From Streptosporangiaceae bacterium (GTDB lineage Bacteria > Actinomycetota > Actinomycetes > Streptosporangiales > Streptosporangiaceae): a stretch of 59,225 bases of DNA. Below, piece after piece: positions 48,947-57,228 of this stretch. The DNA is taken from positions 1 to 59,225 of the forward strand of contig JAICWX010000009.1 in assembly GCA_025934635.1 (NCBI GenBank), given 5' to 3'. Below the pieces are notes generated by a model. That model searched no databases and was not told the DNA's origin. It saw nothing but the letters and a program-made list of their open reading frames with translations. The stretch's first letter is position 1, and the number at the start of each line of letters is the position of its first letter. Made by a program: the position numbers and the translations under genes.

Positions 48947-50578
48947 TTATGAGGGTGGGTGGGGTGGGCGGGGGTTGTTGCGGAGGTCTTCTAGGAAGGT
49001 GCGGGCGGTGGAGATGGCGCTGGTGGTGCGGGTGATGGTCTCGACGGCGGCGCGGGCGGCGGTGCCCTTCAGGCCGGGCATTTCCGCGGCCATGTCGGTC
49101 CACGGGTTGCCGGTTTCTTCCACGACGCGGGTGCCGGGCGGGAGGTGGGGCTGGAACTCGTCCGGGTCGACGGGCTCGGTGCTGATGTCGTCCAGTTCCC
49201 ACCACATCGAGAGCGCGTCGCCGGAGTAGGAGAGCAGGCGGAGCAGGCAGCCGGTCTCGGCGTCCACGATCGCGTCGGCGGCGGAGAAGAATATCAGCGG
49301 CCCCAGCAGGACGTTCTCAACGCCGGGGGCACGAGTCACGCGGAGCTGGCGGGCAGGCCGGCCGCGGTAGGTGAGCTCCGTGCCGCCGGACAGCCGGCCC
49401 CGGAGCAGCCAGGACGAGTCGGCCAGGAACCTGGCGGCATCGGCCAGCGGGGCGGCCGGGCCGACCTTGGCCTGGTCCTGGGAGATCTCCCAGCGGCGCT
49501 CGCCGTCGCAGACGGTCACCTTCCGGCCATCGCGGTTCCGGCGGGGCCCGTAGTCGAGGCGGTAGCGGTCCGGACCGCTGACCCGCAGCCGGGTGTCGAA
49601 GCGGAGCACCTGCTCATCGCGGCTCATCGCGTCCAGGAGGCTGGCGACGCCGCTCCGCCCGGCGGCGCGGGCTCTTTCCGGCACCCAGGCCGCCATGACG
49701 GCCGCGGCGCTCCAGTGCCGCTCCACGGCACTGAGGTCGCGGGGCTCGCCGCTGCGGTAGAGCAGGCCGAGCACCTCATCGGGCGGTGAGCCGTCAGCCG
49801 ACCCGAGCGGGGGCGGGTCGGGTGACGGCATCGCATCCAGCAGCTCGTCAGGCACGTCCTGAGCGCGCCGGTGCGGCACATGCCTGATCAGCGCGCCGAG
49901 GCCGCCCGCCGCGGCGTCGACGGCGTCCCAGCCCGGCCCGCTGTAGTCCGACCACGAGACTCCCTTCCGGTGGTCGCCGAACTGGCTGCCCGGCGGCGGG
50001 GCGAACCGGGCGGCGTCGGCCGCTTCCGGCGGGTTCATCGTCACGGCGGTCAGCTCGGTGCGGGTGACCACTTCTTCGCCTTCCGCGCCGGACGTCTCGG
50101 TCCGGCGGAGCAGGATGCCGAGCTCGGCATCCACCGCGACCTCGATGCGGTCGGAGAGCTGGCGGCCGGGCCGGGAGCCGAGCACGTCGCGCCGCGGCGT
50201 GGCCGCGACGGCGATCGCGGCACGGCCGACCACGGTCACCGGCCCCAGCTCCTCCAGGGTGTACCCGCCGAGCAGGCCGGACGGGCGGAACAGTTCGGGC
50301 ACCGGCGGGTAGGCGCCGTCCACCGCGACCGGGGGCGGCGGGGAACCGTCCGCTTCCACCGAACGCCACGACCAGGCGCGTTCGCCGTCGTAGCCGTCGG
50401 CGGCCGCTCCCCCGGCGCCGCGGCCGGGAACCGGGTACTCCAGGCGCCAGCGGCCGTCCGGGCCGACCAGCAGGGTTCCGGGGCCCGTGTAGCGGTCGGA
50501 GTGCACCTCGGCGGACAGGGACAGGCGGGTCCAGTCAGCGCGGTAGAGCAACCCGATCAGGTTCGGCAAGCCGGCCAT
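48947..50578 (-). CDS. Protein with two LolA-like repeats
   Basis: A 543-residue soluble protein of no named family. Two related halves are visible: about 8-215 (LLYRADWTRLSLSAEVHSDRYT, DGRWRLEYP, DGERAWSW, VDAELGILLRRTE) and about 270-490 (RFDTRLRVSGPDRYRLDYG, DGERRWEIS, VDAETGCLLRLLSYSG). The order of strands resembles the LolA/LppX outer-membrane lipoprotein-carrier fold, but no signal peptide is present. The C-terminal 50 residues look helical. ATG 50578 was chosen as the first start. It is divergent from the hydrolase/LLM pair. Confidence 0.7.
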   Translation of the reverse strand: MAGLPNLIGLLYRADWTRLSLSAEVHSDRYTGPGTLLVGPDGRWRLEYPVPGRGAGGAAADGYDGERAWSWRSVEADGSPPPPVAVDGAYPPVPELFRPSGLLGGYTLEELGPVTVVGRAAIAVAATPRRDVLGSRPGRQLSDRIEVAVDAELGILLRRTETSGAEGEEVVTRTELTAVTMNPPEAADAARFAPPPGSQFGDHRKGVSWSDYSGPGWDAVDAAAGGLGALIRHVPHRRAQDVPDELLDAMPSPDPPPLGSADGSPPDEVLGLLYRSGEPRDLSAVERHWSAAAVMAAWVPERARAAGRSGVASLLDAMSRDEQVLRFDTRLRVSGPDRYRLDYGPRRNRDGRKVTVCDGERRWEISQDQAKVGPAAPLADAARFLADSSWLLRGRLSGGTELTYRGRPARQLRVTRAPGVENVLLGPLIFFSAADAIVDAETGCLLRLLSYSGDALSMWWELDDISTEPVDPDEFQPHLPPGTRVVEETGNPWTDMAAEMPGLKGTAARAAVETITRTTSAISTARTFLEDLRNNPRPPHPPS

Positions 50579-50770
50579 GGCGACACCATCCGGGGTGAGT
50601 CAGTTCCGGGGAGCCGGGATGGCAACCCCGTTCGGTTCAAATTATGCTCTTTGCCGGTCTCGGGCCCGCACGGCTTGTGGTGCCGCACAGGGGGCGGGAT
50701 TGGCGCTTGCCGGGCGGGCGGGCGGCGCCTAGCGTCGGCCGTGGGGGTCCCACCCTGCGGAGGTGACGAG

Positions 50771-51559
50771 TTGACAGACGCTCCGGCTGAAGAATTCCTC
50801 GCACTCGACGGCGGCCGGGTTCACCTGCTGCGCGGCGGCCAGGGCGAGCCGGTGCTGTTCCTGCACGCGGCGGGCGGGGCGGGGACCTGGCTCGAGTTCC
50901 ACCGGCGGCTGGCGGGCGGGTTCGACGTGATCGCGCCCGATCACCCCGGGTTCGGCAAGTCGGATGACTTCGCCGAGGTGGAGGCGATGGACGACCTCGT
51001 CTATCACTACCTCGACGTGATGGACGCGCTCGGCCTGGACCGCCCGCACGTGGTCGGGGCGTCGTTCGGCGGCTGGATCGCGGCCGAGCTGGCGGTGGCC
51101 GCGCCGCACCGCATAGGGTCCCTGGTGCTGCTGGCCCCGGTCGGGCTGCGGCTGCCGGAGCACCCGGTCGCGGACCTGTTCCTCATGGCGCCCGAGGAAC
51201 TGGTGGCGACGCTGTTCCACGATCCGGCGGCCGGCGCGGGCATGCTGCCGGCCGAGCCGGACGTGGACTTCGTGCTGGCGCAGTACCGGGACCTGAGCGC
51301 GCTGGCCCGGTTCGCCTGGACGCCGTTCATGAGCAACCCCAAGCTGGAGCGGCGGCTGCGCCGGATCACCGCCCCCACCCTGGTGGGCTGCCCGTCCGAC
51401 GACCGGCTGGTCCCGGGGGCGCACGGCCGGCGGTACGCCGAGCGGATCGGCGACGCGCGCTACGCCGAGGTCGCGGACTGCGGCCACGCCATGTACTTCG
51501 AGCGTCCCGCCGAGTTTGCCGACCTGGTGACGTCCTTCCTGAGCGGAGCGAGCCGGTGA
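50771..51559 (+). CDS. Alpha/beta hydrolase coupled to an LLM oxidoreductase
   Basis: A 262-residue alpha/beta hydrolase. The nucleophile is Ser98 (VVGASFGGW), the acid is Asp210 or Asp211 (CPSDDRLVP) and the base is His239 (CGHAMYFERP). The start is TTG 50771, 4 nt after a strong GGAGGTGA; no other in-frame start fits the family N-terminus. GTGA at its end overlaps the start of the LLM oxidoreductase, so the two should act together, for example ring oxygenation followed by ester or lactone hydrolysis. Confidence 0.87.
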   Translation: MTDAPAEEFLALDGGRVHLLRGGQGEPVLFLHAAGGAGTWLEFHRRLAGGFDVIAPDHPGFGKSDDFAEVEAMDDLVYHYLDVMDALGLDRPHVVGASFGGWIAAELAVAAPHRIGSLVLLAPVGLRLPEHPVADLFLMAPEELVATLFHDPAAGAGMLPAEPDVDFVLAQYRDLSALARFAWTPFMSNPKLERRLRRITAPTLVGCPSDDRLVPGAHGRRYAERIGDARYAEVADCGHAMYFERPAEFADLVTSFLSGASR

Positions 51560-52707
51560 AGTTCTCCTTCTTCCACCTGATGCCCTACCCGTACCTGCCG
51601 GACGACTTCGACGAGAACTATCCCTCGTCGGCGCTGACGTTCCCGAACAGCTTCTTCGACCCCAAGACCGGCAACCAGCTCTACCACCGCTACCTGGACG
51701 AGCTCGAGTACGCCGACCAGCTCGGGTTCGACGGGATCGCGGTCAACGAGCACCACCAGACCGCCTACGGCCTGATGCCGTCGCCCAACATCATGGCCGC
51801 GGCGCTGGCCCGGCGGACCGAGCGGGCCAAGATCATGGTGCTCGGCAACGCCATCGGCATCCGCGGCAACCCGCTGCGGGTAGCCGAGGAGATCGCCATG
51901 CTCGATCACCTCAGCAACGGGCGGGTGGTCTCCGGGTTCGTCCGCGGGATCGGCTGGGAGTACTTCGGCCACAGCATCAACCCCACCCGTTCGCGGGCCC
52001 GGTTCAACGAGGCCCACGACCTGATCATCAAGGCCTGGACGTCGCCGGAGATGTTCCAGTGGATCAGCCCCAACTACGAGTACCGGTACGTGAACCTGTG
52101 GCCGCGGCCGCTGCAGCAGCCGCACCCGCCGGTCTACATCCCGGGCGCGGGCAGCACCGAGACGATGAAGTTCTGCGCCGAGCGCCGCTACACCTACATG
52201 TCGGTCTACGCGCCGGCCCGGGTGGTGCGCCGCTGGTTCGACGGCTACCGGCAGGCGGCGGCCGACCTCGGCTACGTGCCCGACCCGGAGAAGATCGCCT
52301 TCTCGGTCCCGGTCTACGTGGCGGACAGCGACGAGCAGGCGCACCGCGAGGCCCAGCCGGTCCTGGAGTGGCTGTTCCGCAAGGGGCTCAAGCAGCCGGG
52401 CGCGATGCACACTCCCCCGGGCTACATGTCGCCGTCGTCGCTGCGCGGCGTGCTGATGTCCGGCATGAAGCCGTTCTACGAACTGTCTTATGAGGACCTG
52501 CTGGAGGGCGGGCAGGCCATCGTGGGCAATCCGGCCACGGTGACGCGGCGGCTTCGTGAGCTGCATGAGGAGCTGGGCGGGTTCGGTCAGCTCAATGCGC
52601 TGTTCTCGATCGGGCCGAGCACCCATGAGCAGGTCACCAGGAGCGCGGAGCTGTTCGCGACCGAGGTGATCCCTGAACTGCGCGGCCTCGGCGCGGCCGA
52701 CGGCTAG
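51556..52707 (+). CDS. LLM-class flavin-dependent oxidoreductase
   Basis: A 383-residue luciferase-like (bacterial luciferase alpha-fold) oxidoreductase, using FMN or F420. Typical elements are the barrel strand GFDGIAVNEHHQTAYG, PLRVAEEIAMLDHLSNGRV (strand-helix of the flavin site), the conserved GIRGNP turn and the C-terminal VGNPATVTRRLREL. The start is GTG 51556, overlapping the hydrolase stop. Substrate unknown; hydrolase-linked LLM enzymes often act on alkanes, sulfonates or heterocycles. Confidence 0.9.
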   Translation: MKFSFFHLMPYPYLPDDFDENYPSSALTFPNSFFDPKTGNQLYHRYLDELEYADQLGFDGIAVNEHHQTAYGLMPSPNIMAAALARRTERAKIMVLGNAIGIRGNPLRVAEEIAMLDHLSNGRVVSGFVRGIGWEYFGHSINPTRSRARFNEAHDLIIKAWTSPEMFQWISPNYEYRYVNLWPRPLQQPHPPVYIPGAGSTETMKFCAERRYTYMSVYAPARVVRRWFDGYRQAAADLGYVPDPEKIAFSVPVYVADSDEQAHREAQPVLEWLFRKGLKQPGAMHTPPGYMSPSSLRGVLMSGMKPFYELSYEDLLEGGQAIVGNPATVTRRLRELHEELGGFGQLNALFSIGPSTHEQVTRSAELFATEVIPELRGLGAADG

Positions 52708-52825
52708 GCCGCGTGTTCCTTGCCGCGTGTTCCCTTGCCGCCGCGGGCGGGTGTCTTGGCAGGCTGACCTGGGGAGCGTAGGCTGCGCGATTTGTAGGGG
52801 TACTGCGAAACGAGCAGGGGGACGG

Positions 52826-54409
52826 ATGGCCGACTTCGCGCAGACCATCGCGACCGCGTACGCCACCGACGGGGCCGCAATTGATCTCGGACGCGGCGTG
52901 CACGACGGTGCGGTCGTCCCGGAGGCGGTGGTCAAGCTGCCGTTGCGGATGGTCAACCGGCACGGCCTGATCGCCGGCGCCACCGGCACCGGCAAGACCA
53001 AGACGCTGCAGGGACTGGCCGAGCAGCTGTCGACCGCGGGCGTGCCGGTGTTCGTGGCCGACGTCAAGGGCGACCTGTCCGGCGTGGCCGAGCCGGGCGA
53101 CGCGGGCAGCGCGGCGGCCAAGCGCGCCGCCGACCTCGGACAGCAGTTCCAGGCCCGGGGCTTCCCGGTGGAGTTCTTCGCGCTCGGCGGCATCGGGCCG
53201 GGGATCCCGATCCGGGCGACCGTCTCGGACTTCGGGCCGCAGCTGCTGGCCAAGGTGCTCGACGCCAACGAGACCCAAGAGCAGTCGCTCACCCTGGTGT
53301 TCCACTACGCCGACGCCAAGGGACTGCCGCTGCTCGACCTGTCCGACCTGCGGGCGCTGCTCAGCTTCCTGATCTCCGACGACGGCAAGGCCGAGCTGGC
53401 CGGGATCGGCGGGCTGTCGCCGGCCACGGTCGGGGTGCTGCTCCGGTCGATGGTCGGGCTGGAGGACGGGGGCGGCAACGAGTTCTTCGGCGAGCCGATG
53501 CTCGACGTCCACGACCTGATGCGCACCGCCCCCGACGGCCGCGGGATCATCTCCTGCCTGGAGCTGCCGGCCGTCCAGGACAAGCCGAAGCTGTTCTCGA
53601 CCACCCTGATGTGGCTGCTGGCGGAGCTGTTCGAGGCGCTGCCGGAGGCGGGTGACCTGGACAAGCCGAAGCTGGCGTTCTTCTTCGACGAGGCGCACCT
53701 GCTGTTCGAAGACGCCTCGAAGGCGTTCCTGACCTCGGTGGCGCAGACCGTCCGGCTGATCCGGTCGAAGGGCGTCGGCGTCTACTTCATCACCCAGACC
53801 CCCAAGGACGTGCCGAGCGAGATCCTCGGCCAGCTCGGCAACCGGGTCCAGCACGCGCTGCGCGCGTTCACGCCGGAGGACGCCAAGGCGCTGAAGGCCA
53901 CCGTCGGCACGTTCCCCAAGTCCCCGTTCTACGACCTGGAGACGCTGCTCACCGGGATGGGCATCGGCGAGGCGGCGGTGACGATCTTGTCCGAGACCGG
54001 CGTGCCGACCCCGGTCGTGCACACCCGGGTCTCGCCGCCGGCCTCGCGGATGGGCCCGGCCGACGACATCGAGGCCAAGGCCAAGGCGTCCCCGCTGTGG
54101 GCCAAGTACGGCACGCGGGTGGACAACCAGAGCGCCCGGGAGATCCTGGCGGCCCGGCTGGATTCGGCCGCGGCCGAGGATGAGCCGGCTTCCGCGCCTG
54201 CTGCCGCCCCGGCGGCGCCGCACCCGCAGGCGGCCGCGCACAAGCAGGCCGCCCCGCACCGGCAGCCTGCCCCCCAGCACAAGGAGGCCGCGGGCGCGCT
54301 TTCTGGCGGGGTCGCGGCGGTGTCCTCGTTCCTGCAGTCCAGCCAGGGCAAGAAGCTGCAGAAGGAAGTGGTGCGCGGCGTGTTCGGCATGCTCAAGAAG
54401 AGGTTCTGA
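52826..54409 (+). CDS. DUF853 HerA-like ATPase
   Basis: A 527-residue P-loop ATPase of the DUF853 (HerA/FtsK-related) family. Walker A GATGTGKT at 51-58, Walker B FFFDEAHLLF with Asp289/Glu290, and a sensor-like YFITQTPKDVP. The C-terminal 80 residues are Ala/Pro/Gln/His-rich, then a short basic segment (SSQGKKLQKEV). Family members are conserved but poorly defined; HerA proteins translocate DNA. ATG 52826 with AGGGGG upstream. A strong terminator follows, so it is monocistronic. Confidence 0.9.
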   Translation: MADFAQTIATAYATDGAAIDLGRGVHDGAVVPEAVVKLPLRMVNRHGLIAGATGTGKTKTLQGLAEQLSTAGVPVFVADVKGDLSGVAEPGDAGSAAAKRAADLGQQFQARGFPVEFFALGGIGPGIPIRATVSDFGPQLLAKVLDANETQEQSLTLVFHYADAKGLPLLDLSDLRALLSFLISDDGKAELAGIGGLSPATVGVLLRSMVGLEDGGGNEFFGEPMLDVHDLMRTAPDGRGIISCLELPAVQDKPKLFSTTLMWLLAELFEALPEAGDLDKPKLAFFFDEAHLLFEDASKAFLTSVAQTVRLIRSKGVGVYFITQTPKDVPSEILGQLGNRVQHALRAFTPEDAKALKATVGTFPKSPFYDLETLLTGMGIGEAAVTILSETGVPTPVVHTRVSPPASRMGPADDIEAKAKASPLWAKYGTRVDNQSAREILAARLDSAAAEDEPASAPAAAPAAPHPQAAAHKQAAPHRQPAPQHKEAAGALSGGVAAVSSFLQSSQGKKLQKEVVRGVFGMLKKRF

Positions 54410-54424
54410 GCCGCCGGGCCGGGC

Positions 54425-54472
54425 ATCGTCAGGCTGCCGTGGTCACTATGGGGTTTACGGCAGCCTGACGAT
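54425..54472 (+). terminator. Terminator after DUF853 gene
   Basis: Perfect 16-nt arms (54425-54440 and 54457-54472, core AGGCTGCCGT/ACGGCAGCCT) with a 16-nt loop, followed by TTCTATGG, 15 nt past the stop. Confidence 0.88.
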
Positions 54473-54579
54473 TTCTATGGCCTAGGTTGCCATCCATAGC
54501 GGGCGTTACGGTCATACAGGTCCTAGCGGCCGCATCTGTCCCGGTAGGCCCTTCAGCCACCCGGCCCGCCATCCGGCAG

Positions 54580-54635
54580 CGACATGAATGCTCCATCGAT
54601 GTCGCGGAAACGGCATCGATGCTCCATCGATGCCG
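54580..54635 (-). repeat. Paired 25-bp GGAGC palindromes (copies 5 and 6)
   Basis: Copy 5 (54580-54604): CGACATGAAT, GCTCC, ATCGATGTCG, two mismatches. Copy 6 (54611-54635): CGGCATCGAT, GCTCC, ATCGATGCCG, perfect arms. GCTCC is the complement of GGAGC, so the pair is inverted relative to 48764-48819. The 6-nt gap and 31-bp period are the same. Confidence 0.85.
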
Positions 54636-54739
54636 TTGGGGTAGTGCCCTGGACGGTTGAAGCGGTGTCCCGGACGGGAAGGACGGCACCAACAGCACCG
54701 GGCGCACCAGTGGCACCTCCTACGGCGAACCCGGTACAG

Positions 54740-55831
54740 TCACGGCGTCAGCCGGTAGAAGCGCAGCATGCCCGCGTCGACCGGGAGGATTTCCAGGTCC
54801 TGGAATCCGGCTTCGAGGGCGAAGCGGCGCAGCGTGGCGGGTCGCAGCACGGCGCCGGTGGCGGCGGTGTCCGGGTCGCCCATGACCGCGGGCAGGCAGG
54901 CGACCACGCTCCAGCCGTAGTGATACTGCTCTTCGGCGGAGGCGGGCGCGGTGAATTCCTCATCCACCCGCTCGTCGGCGACGATGACGCTGCCTCCGTC
55001 CCTGAGCAGCCCGCGGGCCACCCGCAGCGCATCGGCCGGGCGGGACATGTCGTGCAGGCCCTCGAGGATCGTCACCAGGTCATAGTGGCCGGACAGGCCG
55101 AGGCCGGACGCGTCGGCGGCGGTGAACGTGACGCGGCCGGCCAGGCCGGCTTCCTGCGCGTGGCCCCGGGCGGCCTCGATCGCGTCCGCGTCCAGGTCGA
55201 AGCCGTCGACGCTGATCAGCGGGTAGGCCTGCGCCATGGCGATGCTGGACCAGCCGGTGCCGCAGGCCAGGTCGGCCACCCGGGCGGGCGGCTCGCCGCG
55301 CAGCCGCAGGTCCACGTCCGCGATGGCGGGCAGCCACTGCCTGCCCAGCAGGTTCAGGAACACCGCCCGGTTGAACTCCGGCCGACCCTCCGGTGCCCAG
55401 GACAGCGGCGGCGGCGCGCCGCCGCTGCGGGCCGCCTCGGCCACCTGCGGCATCCAGCGCGCGGCACGGACCAGCTCGGTGCCGCTGAACGCCTGGTAGC
55501 GGACATCGCTGGTGTCGGCGAGGACGGGCACGTGCCCTGGGGGCAGGGAGTACCGGCGGGCCAGCGGCCCGGCCGCCGGATCATCGACCTCCAGCAGCCC
55601 GCTGACGGCGTGGTGTTCCAGCCATTCCCGGATATACCGTTCGGCGGTGCCGGTCCGGGCGGCCAGCTCGGCGGAGGTCGCCGGGCCGCCGGCCTGCAGG
55701 GCCTGGTACAGGCCCAGCCGCTCGCCCTGGTAGATGGTGAGCAGTTCCAGCGCGCCGGCCAGGTCGCGGAACAGGCGGTCGGCCAGCGCCGCCGGATCGC
55801 CCGGCAGTGGCTGATGTTTCTCGGCTCCCAT
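54740..55831 (-). CDS. SAM-dependent methyltransferase with winged-helix N-terminus
   Basis: A 363-residue enzyme. The N-terminal about 100 residues form a winged-helix module (GLYQALQAGGPATSAELAAR, YIREWLEHHAVSGLLE) like those of O-methyltransferase-type dimers. Motif I VADLACGTGWSSIAM lies near 187-201, motif II in DGFDLDADAIE and motif III in LLRDGGSVIVADE. ATG 55831 was chosen; TTG 55840 is possible and neither has a clear SD. It may be translated with the HxlR gene 30 nt upstream on the same strand. The acceptor is unknown. Confidence 0.85.
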   Translation of the reverse strand: MGAEKHQPLPGDPAALADRLFRDLAGALELLTIYQGERLGLYQALQAGGPATSAELAARTGTAERYIREWLEHHAVSGLLEVDDPAAGPLARRYSLPPGHVPVLADTSDVRYQAFSGTELVRAARWMPQVAEAARSGGAPPPLSWAPEGRPEFNRAVFLNLLGRQWLPAIADVDLRLRGEPPARVADLACGTGWSSIAMAQAYPLISVDGFDLDADAIEAARGHAQEAGLAGRVTFTAADASGLGLSGHYDLVTILEGLHDMSRPADALRVARGLLRDGGSVIVADERVDEEFTAPASAEEQYHYGWSVVACLPAVMGDPDTAATGAVLRPATLRRFALEAGFQDLEILPVDAGMLRFYRLTP

Positions 55832-55861
55832 ACTGCTCAAACTATCGCCGCCGGCCCTGGC

Positions 55862-56275
55862 CTAGACGCCGGTGGCGGATGCCTGCTGGTCGTAGGCGGC
55901 GCGGCTGGCCTCGATCTCGGTGATGTGCTCTTCGGCCCAGGCCTTCACCGCGTTGACGGCGGGCATCAGGCTGTCCCCGAGCGGGGTGAGCTGGTAATCG
56001 ACCCGGACCGGGACGCTGGCGGTGACGGTGCGGGCGACCAGGCCGTCCCGTTCCAGGATGCGCAGGGTCTGGGTGAGCATCTTCTGGCTCACGCCGGTGA
56101 TGATCCGGCCCAGGTCGCTGTACCGCAGCGGGCCGCCGGCCAGCGCGACCAGGATCAAGGCCACCCATTTGTCGCTGATCCGCGCCAGTACCTGCCGGGA
56201 CGGGCAGGCCGCGAGGAAGGCGTCGTATTCCGCGCGGGCGGTCGCCCGCTGCTGCGCCGCCGTGAGTGTCGGCAC
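55862..56275 (-). CDS. HxlR-family regulator
   Basis: A 137-residue HxlR/DUF24-type winged-helix regulator. The N-terminal Cys24 (AACPSRQVL) matches the redox-sensing cysteine of this family. Typical sequence follows: ISDKWVALILVALAGGPLRYSDL, SQKMLTQTLRILERDGLV and VDYQLTPLG. The start is GTG 56275, 5 nt after AGGAGGT. It is divergent from a truncated quinone oxidoreductase, the usual HxlR target, which senses quinone or electrophile stress. The dyad at 56296-56313 is a likely site. Confidence 0.9.
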   Translation of the reverse strand: MPTLTAAQQRATARAEYDAFLAACPSRQVLARISDKWVALILVALAGGPLRYSDLGRIITGVSQKMLTQTLRILERDGLVARTVTASVPVRVDYQLTPLGDSLMPAVNAVKAWAEEHITEIEASRAAYDQQASATGV

Positions 56276-56295
56276 TGGGCACCTCCTGGTAGCTA

Positions 56296-56313
56296 ACGCA
56301 CCTCAAAGTGCGT
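56296..56313. promoter_or_regulatory. Candidate HxlR operator
   Basis: ACGCAC (56296-56301), 6-nt spacer CTCAAA, GTGCGT (56308-56313), 20 nt from the HxlR start and 80 nt from the divergent start codon. HxlR dimers bind short dyads in such divergent regions. Confidence 0.5.
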
Positions 56314-56393
56314 GTCCTGCAGCCGGTATGGAGTGTAACTCTCTATTGGTTCGTGTCCAAATGCAGGCACAACCCGATTTCAGGAGGAACACC

Positions 56394-56474
56394 ATGCGTG
56401 CTGTTGTCGTGCGTAACTACGGTGGCCCGGAGGCGCTGGAGATCATCGACGTGCCGGTCCCGGAGCCGGGGCGC
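56394..56474 (+). pseudogene. N-terminal remnant of a quinone oxidoreductase
   Basis: ATG 56394, 6 nt after a strong AGGAGG, begins MRAVVVRNYGGPEALEIIDV, the standard N-terminus of zinc-type quinone oxidoreductases (QOR). Similarity ends after about 27 residues at VPEPG. The frame then continues without a stop through about 36 unrelated residues into the flavin-reductase-like gene. This looks like a deletion that removed most of a QOR gene. Confidence 0.75.
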
Positions 56475-56582
56475 GGGCGGGGTGCGCGGGCGGCTCGTCC
56501 TGGTTCCCTGACCGGCGGCGCCCGGTGCCGCGATGTCCGATTCCCGCCAGCTTCGGCTGCTCGCGCGGGGCATCGTGGAGGT

Positions 56583-57212
56583 ATGCATCAAGTCGTTGAC
56601 CTCAAGGTCCTTTACTTCGGCACGCCGGTCGTGCTGATCAGCACGCGTAACCCGGACGGGACGGCGAACCTGGCCCCGATGTCGTCGGCGTGGTGGCTGG
56701 GCGACCAGGCCATGCTCGGCATGAACACCGGATCGCAGACCACCCGGAACCTGGTGCGCGAGCGCGAGTGCGTGCTGAACCTGCCGTCCGCGGACCTGGC
56801 CGGGGCCGTGGACCGGCTGGCGCTGCTGACCGGATCGCCGGAGCTGACACCGCACAAGATCGAGAAGGGCTACCGGTACGAGCCGGACAAGTTCGGAACC
56901 GCGGGTCTCACCGCGCGGCCGGCCGACCTGGTCGCGGCGCCGCTTGTGGCCGAGTGCCCGGTGCAGCTCGAATGCGAGCTGCTGTCGGCCGAGCCGTTCG
57001 GGACGGGCACGCGGGCCACGGCGCACACCGTGCGGGTGATGCGCGCGCACGTGGAGGAGCAACTGATCGTCCCCGGCACCCAGCACATCGACCCGCTCGG
57101 CTGGCAGCCGCTGATCATGAAGTTCTGCGAGTTCTTCGGCGACGGCGTCCCGGTGCACTCGTCCCGGCTGGCCCGGGCCTGGGACATACCCCAGCCAGTG
57201 CCCGCTGGCTGA
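56583..57212 (+). CDS. Flavin reductase-like split-barrel protein
   Basis: A 209-residue FMN-binding split-barrel protein of the flavin reductase family. Signature parts are FGTPVVLISTRNPDGTANLAP, MNTGSQTTRNLVRERECVLN and LECELLSAEPFGTG. It probably binds FMN and reduces it with NAD(P)H, or uses it for a small substrate. ATG 56583 has a GGAGGT directly adjacent, too close for efficient initiation, so it may be translated mainly as a fusion from ATG 56394 (272 residues, no intervening stop). It shares the HxlR-regulated promoter region. Confidence 0.82.
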   Translation: MHQVVDLKVLYFGTPVVLISTRNPDGTANLAPMSSAWWLGDQAMLGMNTGSQTTRNLVRERECVLNLPSADLAGAVDRLALLTGSPELTPHKIEKGYRYEPDKFGTAGLTARPADLVAAPLVAECPVQLECELLSAEPFGTGTRATAHTVRVMRAHVEEQLIVPGTQHIDPLGWQPLIMKFCEFFGDGVPVHSSRLARAWDIPQPVPAG

Positions 57213-57228
57213 GCCGCGCGGCGTACGG

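Larger units (their letters stand above)
54410..54739. other. Intergenic region with terminator and paired palindromes
   Basis: The 330-bp gap between convergent genes holds the DUF853 terminator (54425-54472) and the paired palindromes (54580-54635). Nothing protein-coding can be supported; the short frames are fragmentary. Confidence 0.65.

Noticed and set aside
50634..50639. GGTTCA (TGAACC on the minus strand) as a third SigL-like promoter
   Set aside because: No CGT hexamer lies 16-18 nt downstream; the sequence there is CGGCTC or similar.
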